In this document: in pieces, positions 5,684 to 11,315 of the stretch
How the letters are laid out: each line of letters opens with the position of its first letter
Position numbering within the stretch: the stretch's first letter is position 1
Source: an uncultured bacterium
Lineage (GTDB): Bacteria > Patescibacteriota > Minisyncoccia > Minisyncoccales > JAQTVQ01
Length of the DNA stretch: 11,315 nt
Reading direction: 5' to 3'
NCBI GenBank assembly: GCA_903839905.1
Contig: CAIMDX010000038.1
Coordinates: 1-11,315, forward strand
The notes under the pieces: generated by a model
Seen by the model: only the letters and a program-made list of their open reading frames with translations
Told to the model about the DNA's origin: nothing
Database searches by the model: none
Position numbers and translations under genes: made by a program

Positions 5684-6949
5684 ATGGAAGAGAAATTCAT
5701 CATAAAAGGAGGCAAATACCTATCAGGAGAAGTAGAAATAGGGGGTTATAAAAATGCGGCCGGACCAGCGATGGCCGCGGCTTTATTGACGCAAGAAGAG
5801 TGCCGCTTGTCTAACATGCCGCTAGTGGAAGATGTTTTTCGGCTTGTTGAAGTTCTGAAAGGGATGGGAGCGGAAATTTCTTGGATAGGCAAAAATGAAT
5901 TAAAAATCAAAGCCGGACCTGATCTTGATCCGAACAAGATTGATCCGTCGCTAGTCGGCAAATCCCGCATATCTGTTTTATTAATAGGAGCTTTGGCCGC
6001 CCGTTTTAAAGAATTTAAAATCGCCCATCCGGGAGGCGATCGCATCGGCTTAAGGCCGATTTTTACGCACCTTAAAGCGTTGGAAGCTTTAGGAGTAAAA
6101 TCTTTTGCCGAAGATAATTTTTATCATTTTAAGCGGGAGGAATTAAAAGGAACCGAAGTTATTTTGAAGGAATTTTCTGTGACTGCCACCGAGAATTTGA
6201 TTCTGGCTGCGGTTTTGGCAAAAGGAACTACCGTTATAAAAATTGCGGCGGCGGAGCCTCAAGTCCAGGATCTCTGTTTCCAGCTTGTTGAAATGGGAGC
6301 CAAGATTGAAGGCATCGGCACTCATACCTTAAAAATAGAAGGGCAAGAAAAACTTTCCGGCGTTAATTACCGTATTATTCCTGATGTCAACGAAGCCGCA
6401 ACTTTTATTGTTGCCAGCGTTTTTACCAAAGACAAGGTCAAAATCATTAACGCTATGCCGGATCATATGGACTTGTTCTTGGATAAATTGCAAGAAATGG
6501 GAGTTAATTTAAAAAAGGGTAAAGATTTTGTGGAAGTTTATGCTTCCCCCGAGTTGCGGGCTGCGCGAATCCAGGCATTGCCTTTTCCGGGTTTTGCCAC
6601 TGATTTTTTACCCGTGATATTGCCGCTTTTAACTCAATCTGTAGGGAAAAGCCTGATCCATGACCCGCTTTACGAAAATAGGCTCAACTATACCCAGGAG
6701 CTTAAAAAGATGGGAGCGGATATTGAGATAGTTGATCCTCACCGCGTTATCGTTTTTGGCAAAACTCCTTTAAGCGGAGTTGATATTGAAAGCTGGGACA
6801 TTAGGGCCGGCGCTTCGCTTGTCATTGCCGGGCTTTTAGCCAAAGGCACGACCGTGGTGAAAAATATTTATCAGATTGACCGCGGCTATGAAAAAATGGA
6901 GGAAAAACTCCAAAAGATCGGAGCCGATATTAAAAGAATTAAAGTCTAG
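5684..6949 (+). CDS. murA: UDP-N-acetylglucosamine 1-carboxyvinyltransferase with Asp in the catalytic loop
   Basis: MurA transfers enolpyruvate from phosphoenolpyruvate to UDP-GlcNAc, the first committed step of peptidoglycan synthesis, in the cytosol. The 421 residues match the family length and two-lobed fold. Lys23-Asn24 in GGYKNAAGP corresponds to E. coli Lys22-Asn23. Asp307 (PGFATD), Arg333 (YENRLNY) and Arg400 (IDRGYEKMEEKL) match Asp305, Arg331 and Arg397. The mobile loop reads HPGGDRIGLRP (115-125): Asp119 (codon 6038-6040) takes the place of Cys115, the residue fosfomycin alkylates. Asp at this site is known from Mycobacterium tuberculosis and Chlamydia and is compatible with catalysis. 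The product is therefore predicted active and intrinsically insensitive to fosfomycin. Fourteen nt separate it from mreB, so they are probably co-transcribed. Confidence 0.96.
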   Translation: MEEKFIIKGGKYLSGEVEIGGYKNAAGPAMAAALLTQEECRLSNMPLVEDVFRLVEVLKGMGAEISWIGKNELKIKAGPDLDPNKIDPSLVGKSRISVLLIGALAARFKEFKIAHPGGDRIGLRPIFTHLKALEALGVKSFAEDNFYHFKREELKGTEVILKEFSVTATENLILAAVLAKGTTVIKIAAAEPQVQDLCFQLVEMGAKIEGIGTHTLKIEGQEKLSGVNYRIIPDVNEAATFIVASVFTKDKVKIINAMPDHMDLFLDKLQEMGVNLKKGKDFVEVYASPELRAARIQALPFPGFATDFLPVILPLLTQSVGKSLIHDPLYENRLNYTQELKKMGADIEIVDPHRVIVFGKTPLSGVDIESWDIRAGASLVIAGLLAKGTTVVKNIYQIDRGYEKMEEKLQKIGADIKRIKV

Positions 6950-6963
6950 AAAAGAAAAAAGAT

Positions 6964-7968
6964 ATGAAAATAGGAATTGATCTAGGAACAAAAAATTCAT
7001 TAGTTTTTTTACCCAAGAAGGGGGTGGTTTTAGACGAGCCTTCGGTGATTGCCGTTTCCCTCGGTGAAAATAGGATTTTGGCTGTCGGCAAAGACGCTAA
7101 AGAGATGGTTGGCCGCACTCCGGACAGCATCCAGGTTTTCCGTCCATTAAAAGACGGAGTGATCGCCGATCATCGCATTACCCAGGCGATGTTGAGATAT
7201 TTTATCAAGAAAGTTTGTACCGGATTTTACCGTTTTATAAAGCCGGAACTTTTGATCGGCGTGCCGGTTGGCATTACTTCAACCGAAAGGAGGGCGGTTA
7301 TTGAGGCCGGCATTTTGGCTGGAGCTAAAGAAGTATTTATTGCCAAAGAGCCTATTTTGTCGGCTATCGGCGCGGGTATTCCGATCAATTCTTGTTCAGG
7401 CCATCTTATTTTGGATATGGGCGGCGGCACCTCCGAAGTGGCTGTGATTTCTTTGGGCGGGATTGTTTCCGGCCGTTCCATTCGCATCGCTGGCGATGAG
7501 CTTGATGAAGCGGTTGCCCAATACATCAAAGACAAATATAATTTGGCCATTGGCGACCAAACGGCCGAAGAAACAAAAATAAAGATCGGCACCGCGGTCA
7601 ACGAAAAAGAGCCAAGATTTTTGGAAATTCGCGGGCGGGATCTCATCTTAGGCCTGCCTAAGACGATAAAAGTTTCTTCAAACGAAATTTGTACCGCCAT
7701 AGAGGAGCCGCTAGGAGAGATCGTCCAATGCGTGAAAGATGTTTTGAGAGATACTCCGCCGGAGTTGGCAGCTGATATTATGAATACAGGAATGGTTATG
7801 GCCGGAGGAGGATCCTTGATACGAAATGTCTCCATTTTGATCTCCCAATCCATCGGCGTGCCTTGTTTCGTTGCCGACGATCCTTTGCGCTGCGTGGCGA
7901 AGGGAGCGGGACTGATGTTGGACAATCTTGATCTTTACAAGCGCAGTGTGATGACCAAAAAGATTTAA
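6964..7968 (+). CDS. mreB: Rod shape-determining actin homologue MreB
   Basis: MreB forms ATP-dependent filaments on the inner face of the membrane and directs lateral wall synthesis. The actin/Hsp70 ATPase motifs appear in order: phosphate-1 IGIDLGTKNSLVF (3-15), the LDEPSVIAV segment (23-31), phosphate-2 HLILDMGGGTSEVAVISLGG (about 146-165), and the adenosine motif VMAGGGSLIRN (near 278-288). At 334 residues it is of normal length for the family. Two Lys replace more usual residues: DLGTKNS rather than DLGTANT. Upstream AAAGAAAAAAG is not a convincing Shine-Dalgarno. Its neighbour murA supplies wall precursors, so the pair couples shape and wall synthesis. mreC and mreD are not adjacent in this window. 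Confidence 0.97.
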   Translation: MKIGIDLGTKNSLVFLPKKGVVLDEPSVIAVSLGENRILAVGKDAKEMVGRTPDSIQVFRPLKDGVIADHRITQAMLRYFIKKVCTGFYRFIKPELLIGVPVGITSTERRAVIEAGILAGAKEVFIAKEPILSAIGAGIPINSCSGHLILDMGGGTSEVAVISLGGIVSGRSIRIAGDELDEAVAQYIKDKYNLAIGDQTAEETKIKIGTAVNEKEPRFLEIRGRDLILGLPKTIKVSSNEICTAIEEPLGEIVQCVKDVLRDTPPELAADIMNTGMVMAGGGSLIRNVSILISQSIGVPCFVADDPLRCVAKGAGLMLDNLDLYKRSVMTKKI

Positions 7969-7979
7969 ATTTTGCAATT

Positions 7980-8888
7980 ATGCTGATCGGTTTCCAAAAA
8001 CAATGGCAGATTTTAAAAAAGATGGCGGATATGGAAAAGCTGCCGCATGCACTTTTGTTTTCCGGCCCGGATAAAGTCGGCAAAAAAACTTTAGCTTTGG
8101 AATTGGCCAAGTTTATTTTTTGCCAAGAAAAAAATAGGTCCGGCGATCTTGCTTGCGGAAAATGCCGCGCTTGCCTTGATGTTGAAAAAAAGATTCACCC
8201 CGATCTCGCCATGATTCTGCCCGAAGAAGGGTCCATCAAAATAGCGCAAATAAGAGATTTGGAATGGCGTCTTTCGTTAAAGCCCTATAGTGCTAAAATA
8301 AAAGTTGGGATTATTGACGATGCCCATCTTATGTTGCCAGAGGCCCAAAACAGCCTATTAAAAACTCTGGAAGAGCCCAAAGGAAAAACTCTTTTGATTC
8401 TGATTTCTTCCAATCCGCAGATGCTTTTGAAAACAATTTCTTCAAGAGTCCAAACAATGAAATTTTTTTTGGCTTCCGATACAGAGATCAAAGAAATGCT
8501 TATCAATTTGGGGGCGGATAAAACGAAAGCCGAAAAGATTACGAAGCTTTCTCTGGGAAGACCGGGCCAGGCAATAGATTTTTTAAAAGACCCGGAAAAA
8601 TTTTCGGTGCGGGAAAAAATTTTGGCGGACATAGAAAAAATTATCAAAGCCAAAATTCCGGAAAAATTCAGTTATGTAAAAAAAATAACAGATATTCCCG
8701 AGAGCACAAATGAAATATTGGATTTATGGGAGAGGCAATTAAGGGACATGCTGATTGCTAATCCGAAAGCCCCAGCCAGTTTTGTTCAGTCAATTAAAAA
8801 TTTAGAAGAAACGGTCTATTTAATCAAAACGACCAATGTAAACCAAAGATTGGCTTTAGAAAATTTAATGTTAAATTTAAATATTTAG
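7980..8888 (+). CDS. holB: DNA polymerase III clamp-loader subunit delta prime
   Basis: Delta prime is part of the clamp loader that opens and places the sliding clamp on primed DNA. The 302 residues start with an AAA+ module: ALLFSGPDKVGKKTLALELA (24-43), a Walker-A-like loop GPDKVGKK; four Cys of a zinc finger at 48, 59, 62 and 65 (CGKCRAC); and KVGIIDDAHLMLPEAQNSLL as a Walker B region. After TLEEPKGKTLLILIS comes TISSRVQT, the SRC-type arginine-finger segment that delta prime supplies to its neighbour. The C-terminal part is helical and diverged. A DnaX identity is less likely because the protein stops at about 300 residues and the Walker A loop is not the strict GxxGxGKT type. It starts 11 nt after mreB with no Shine-Dalgarno; co-transcription with murA-mreB is likely. 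Confidence 0.88.
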   Translation: MLIGFQKQWQILKKMADMEKLPHALLFSGPDKVGKKTLALELAKFIFCQEKNRSGDLACGKCRACLDVEKKIHPDLAMILPEEGSIKIAQIRDLEWRLSLKPYSAKIKVGIIDDAHLMLPEAQNSLLKTLEEPKGKTLLILISSNPQMLLKTISSRVQTMKFFLASDTEIKEMLINLGADKTKAEKITKLSLGRPGQAIDFLKDPEKFSVREKILADIEKIIKAKIPEKFSYVKKITDIPESTNEILDLWERQLRDMLIANPKAPASFVQSIKNLEETVYLIKTTNVNQRLALENLMLNLNI

Positions 8889-8889
8889 C

Positions 8890-8906
8890 CTGTCTGGTAT
8901 AGACAG
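8890..8906 (+). other. Hairpin right after holB
   Basis: CTGTCT (8890-8895) pairs with AGACAG (8901-8906) around GGTAT. It starts two bases after the holB stop. No T-run follows, so it is more likely an mRNA end-stabilising or processing structure, or chance, than a terminator. The rest of the 81-nt gap to frr shows a TAAAAT (8959-8964) just before the frr start but no convincing -35. Confidence 0.35.
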
Positions 8907-8969
8907 CCGTCTAATCAATTTCGCAGGTTAAAAATCCCAAGAAAAAGATTGGCGGGAATAAAATAATAT

Positions 8970-9530
8970 ATGATGACATATAAACAAATCATAGATTCAA
9001 TTAAGCCGGAATTGATAAAAGTAGTTGATTTCACTCAAAATAAATTGTCGTCTATCCGCACCGGCCGCGCCAGCCCCGCCTTGGTTGAAAATATCCAGGT
9101 TGAAATTTTTGGAGAAAAAATGCCAGTTAAACAGTTGGGCGCCATTTCTATTTTAAACGCCCAACAGCTTTTGATCCAATGCTGGGATGCTTCTTATATG
9201 GACCCGATACAAAGAGCCATCCTTGAACACGGAGCTGGGATGGGATGCTCGGTTGATCAAGACGGAGTAAAAGTTAATTTGCCGTCTCTTTCTACGGATC
9301 TTCGCAAAGAGCTGGTTAGGGTCCTTTCCCAAACCGAAGAAGAAGGGAAAAAAACGATCAGACGGTTCCGTGACGAGGCTTGGTCTACCTTGCAGAAAGA
9401 GCAAAGAGAGGGGAATATCCGCGAGGATGACAAATTTAGAGGCAAAGACGATCTGCAAAAATTAGTGGACGAATACAGTAAAAAAATAGAAGACCTGATA
9501 AAGAATAAACAGAAGGAGTTGGAAGAATAA
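8970..9530 (+). CDS. frr: Ribosome recycling factor
   Basis: RRF, with EF-G, splits the post-termination ribosome so subunits can be reused. The 186 residues are the usual length. Family hallmarks are FTQNKLSSIRTGRASPALVENIQVE (22-46), in which Arg and Gly of the RTGRA motif are conserved, IQRAILEHGAGM (near 79-90), and the C-terminal SQTEEEGKKTIRRFRDEAW region that forms the long coiled helix. Two ATGs (8970, 8973) are possible starts; the first is used here. The nearest purine run, GGCGGGA, is too far upstream to be a convincing Shine-Dalgarno. A TAAAAT ending six bases before the ATG could be a -10 for a leaderless message, but no -35 is seen. Transcription probably also continues from holB. 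Confidence 0.97.
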   Translation: MMTYKQIIDSIKPELIKVVDFTQNKLSSIRTGRASPALVENIQVEIFGEKMPVKQLGAISILNAQQLLIQCWDASYMDPIQRAILEHGAGMGCSVDQDGVKVNLPSLSTDLRKELVRVLSQTEEEGKKTIRRFRDEAWSTLQKEQREGNIREDDKFRGKDDLQKLVDEYSKKIEDLIKNKQKELEE

Positions 9531-9544
9531 TTATCCGATAAGCC

Positions 9545-9638
9545 CCAATGACCAAATCCCAATGCCCAATCGTTTCGTTTTAGGATTTAGGCAGTTGGGA
9601 TTTAGTTGGTCATTGGACATTGGGATTTGGGATTTTTT
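9545..9638 (+). terminator. Interlocking inverted repeats with T-run after frr (possible terminator)
   Basis: CCAATGACCAA (9545-9555) is perfectly repeated in inverted form at 9606-9616. CCAAATCCCAATG (9552-9564) is perfectly inverted at 9618-9630. AAATCCCAA (9554-9562) also pairs with TTGGGATTT (9595-9603). These stems overlap, so only one can form at a time. The 13-bp stem abuts GATTTTTT (9631-9638) and could act as a terminator, though its loop is long (53 nt). This accounts for most of the 166-nt gap between frr and rseP; a TATAAA at 9673-9678 lacks a partner -35. Confidence 0.5.
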
Positions 9639-9696
9639 ATCTGCTGATGACGAAGCGTGCTAGATTAACAACTATAAATTTAAATTCGGTTAGGCT

Positions 9697-10827
9697 ATGG
9701 CCCTTATTATCACTATCATCGCATTTATCATTGTCCTTGGCGGGGTTGTTTTTGTGCATGAGCTCGGCCATTTTTTGGCGGCTAAAAAAACAGGAGTTAA
9801 GGTGGAAGAATTTGTTTTGGGCTTCCCCCCTTTGATTTACAAAAAGCAAATAGGGGAGACTTTATATGGAATAGGATTGATTCCTCTCGGAGGATACAAC
9901 AAGCTTTTAGGAGAAGATATCAATGACCCGAACGCGGTTGCCAATCCTCGGTCTTACGAATCGCAAAAGCCGATGGTAAAATTTTGGATCATCATCAGCG
10001 GGGTTCTAATGAACTTGATTCTGGCGGTAGCAGTTTTCTACTTCCTGGGTATTTATTCCAATTTTTTATTCAAACAGCCTTTGTCTTTCTCGGATTACCG
10101 CTTCCCCGCCGGGCAGCAGCAGAATCGTCCCATGTTCGTTAATCAAGAGCCGGGATCTTCAGCCGAATCTTTTCTCAAAGAGTCCGGTTTGGCCAGCAGG
10201 GAAATAGTCCTTTCGGCCAACGGTCAGGCTCTTTCCGGTTATCAGGAATTTTTTGATCTTATTGAAAAAGATGCCGGCCAGCCGATGGATTTAAAACTGG
10301 AAAATTTGGATTCCGGCCAGCAGAAAAATTTGTCGGTTGTTTTTCCTAAAGATCAGATTGATTCTTTGGGTATGATAGATGTAGCTTTTTTGACCTACAA
10401 GACGCCTTTGGAAAAAGCGGCTGTCGGCTTCCTACATGCTTATAATGTCACCAATTTTTCTTTTTCGGCCATCGGTCGCATCATCAATATTTCTGTTGTC
10501 CAAAAGACCGCTAAGCTGTTGGGAAATTCTTTTGTCGGTCCGGTGGGAATATATGTATTCACGAAAGTGACCATTGATTATGGATGGCTAGAGATGATAA
10601 ATTTGTTAGCTATCATCTCTTTGGCTCTGGCCACGACCAATATCTTGCCTTTGCCGGTTTTCGACGGAGGAAAAATAGTTTTTATAGTTCTTCAGGCGAT
10701 AGACAAAAAGAGGTTTTCTTTGGAGCTTCAGGCCAAGATAGAGCAAGGCGGAGTGGTGGTTTTAATATGTTTAGCAGTTCTAATAACCATTAAAGATATT
10801 TTTGTTTTTAAAGGCATGCTTTTTTAA
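9697..10827 (+). CDS. rseP: Site-2-type intramembrane zinc metalloprotease (RseP family)
   Basis: RseP-type proteases cut transmembrane segments, for example anti-sigma factors and signal-peptide remnants. The zinc site is HELGH (21-25) in the first membrane helix (about 1-20 plus motif), with the third ligand in NILPLPVFDGG (315-325), Asp323. Other family marks are LGFPPLIY (41-48) and GIGLIPLGGYNKLLGED (58-74). A second membrane segment is near 94-118, a PDZ-like domain at about 145-215 (ASREIVLSANGQALSGYQEF), and further hydrophobic segments near 300-332 and 350-372. At 376 residues it is shorter than the two-PDZ E. coli protein (450), consistent with a single PDZ. The ATG is chosen because the first helix and HELGH follow directly. 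Its target here is unknown. Confidence 0.95.
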   Translation: MALIITIIAFIIVLGGVVFVHELGHFLAAKKTGVKVEEFVLGFPPLIYKKQIGETLYGIGLIPLGGYNKLLGEDINDPNAVANPRSYESQKPMVKFWIIISGVLMNLILAVAVFYFLGIYSNFLFKQPLSFSDYRFPAGQQQNRPMFVNQEPGSSAESFLKESGLASREIVLSANGQALSGYQEFFDLIEKDAGQPMDLKLENLDSGQQKNLSVVFPKDQIDSLGMIDVAFLTYKTPLEKAAVGFLHAYNVTNFSFSAIGRIINISVVQKTAKLLGNSFVGPVGIYVFTKVTIDYGWLEMINLLAIISLALATTNILPLPVFDGGKIVFIVLQAIDKKRFSLELQAKIEQGGVVVLICLAVLITIKDIFVFKGMLF

Positions 10828-10917
10828 GATAAAAATTTTAGAAGTTGTCCATTGTTTTGGGAAGGAGGCTTTAGGCGAAGTCATTTTCTTTGAAGGATAA
10901 CAATATTTTTAACAGAT

Positions 10918-11315
10918 ATGGCAGAAAAAATTTTTGAGAAAAAACAGCTAGTTAAAAGATCGGAAGATTTTTCCGGCTGGTATACCGATGTCATTCTGAA
11001 ATCCGGTTTGGCCGATTATGCGCCAGTTAAAGGCTGTATGGTTTTTAAACCTTACGGCTATGCCATTTGGGAATTGATCCAAAAAGTTTTAGACGAAAAG
11101 ATAAAAACCAATGGCGTTAAGAATGCTTATTTTCCGCTTTTTATTCCGGAAAGTTTTTTAGATAAAGAAAAAGAGCATATCAAAGGTTTTTCGCCGGAAC
11201 TTGCGGTGGTAACGATCGGCGGAGGGAAAGAATTGGAAGAAAAATTGGTCGTTCGTCCGACTTCGGAAACGATAATGTATTCCATGTTTTCCAATTGGAT
11301 AAGCTCTTGGCGCGA
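10918..11315 (+). CDS. proS: Prolyl-tRNA synthetase, N-terminal part (3' truncated by window)
   Basis: Prolyl-tRNA synthetase charges tRNA-Pro with proline. The frame opens at ATG 10918 and stays open for 132 codons to the window edge. Class II motif 2-type residues are seen in LVVRPTSETIMYSMFSNWI (about 109-127), preceded by VKGCMVFKPYGYAIWELIQ and the KGFSPELAVVT segment. This arrangement, with VxRPTSETxxY and a short N-terminus, matches the shorter archaeal/eukaryal-like ProRS class without the bacterial editing insertion; the rest lies outside, so the class is an inference. TGA at 10891-10893 in the same frame excludes a longer start. No Shine-Dalgarno is present close to the ATG. Spacing to rseP is 90 nt. 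Confidence 0.93.
   Translation, partial: MAEKIFEKKQLVKRSEDFSGWYTDVILKSGLADYAPVKGCMVFKPYGYAIWELIQKVLDEKIKTNGVKNAYFPLFIPESFLDKEKEHIKGFSPELAVVTIGGGKELEEKLVVRPTSETIMYSMFSNWISSWR

Noticed and set aside
7227..7925. A 232-residue minus-strand frame inside mreB.
   Set aside because: It is the reverse shadow of the mreB ATPase domain, Ser/Pro/Ile-rich and without recognisable motifs.
8890..8906. Hairpin after holB read as an intrinsic terminator.
   Set aside because: There is no T-run after the stem and the stem is only 6 bp.
9620..9835. A 71-residue frame at the frr-rseP boundary.
   Set aside because: It overlaps the repeat and the rseP start in another frame, and has no ribosome-binding site or family match.
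10862..10868. A perfect AAGGAGG Shine-Dalgarno string between rseP and proS.
   Set aside because: No start codon lies at a workable distance: the nearest TTG is 21 nt on and opens a frame that ends after about 15 codons; proS begins 49 nt away.
5684..11315. The murA-mreB-holB-frr-rseP-proS run as a novel multi-gene system.
   Set aside because: Every member is a recognisable housekeeping gene; mixed-function strings like this are normal in compact genomes.

Overview
This window looks like a housekeeping stretch from a member of the Candidate Phyla Radiation (Patescibacteria), most likely a Parcubacteria-like lineage. The reasons are AT-rich coding with Lys/Glu/Ile-rich proteins, compact or atypically extended ribosomal proteins, almost no Shine-Dalgarno sequences, a PEGA-domain protein, an archaeal/eukaryal-type prolyl-tRNA synthetase start, and short dispersed palindromes of the CCTGCCTACCGGCAGGCAGG type. 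The lineage is an inference from these traits; no rRNA gene is present to confirm it.

Layout. Positions 1-2679 (+) are the end of a ribosomal protein/RNA polymerase operon: rpsD (3' end only), rpoA, rplQ, rplM, rpsI, closed by a strong intrinsic terminator at 2703-2723. Positions 2680-4161 are accessory. Two unrecognised genes (a 115-residue soluble protein and a 156-residue single-pass membrane protein) each have their own promoter and terminator, and are separated by palindromic repeat elements. Positions 4208-5617 (-) encode a membrane-anchored PEGA-domain protein. It is divergent from a second block on the + strand: murA, mreB and holB (close-set), frr, rseP, and the 5' part of proS, which runs off the window end.

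How the genes fit together. The first operon supplies core transcription and translation parts. The second mixes cell-wall precursor synthesis (MurA), cell shape (MreB), the replication clamp loader (delta prime), ribosome recycling, an intramembrane site-2 protease and tRNA charging. The PEGA gene and murA are driven back to back from a 66-bp gap in which the two -35 hexamers overlap almost completely, and both predicted transcripts start at or within about 2 nt of the start codon (leaderless).

Most notable: MurA has Asp where the fosfomycin-sensitive enzymes have the loop Cys. A modular palindromic element appears twice in full and once as a half-element that supplies the only purine-rich ribosome-binding candidate, in front of rpoA. 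Interlocking, mutually exclusive inverted repeats lie between frr and rseP. None of the 13 complete stop codons is TGA. I found no CRISPR array, transposase, toxin-antitoxin pair, defence locus or RNA gene. The most plausible undescribed material is the repeat family and the two orphan genes, not a new multi-gene system.
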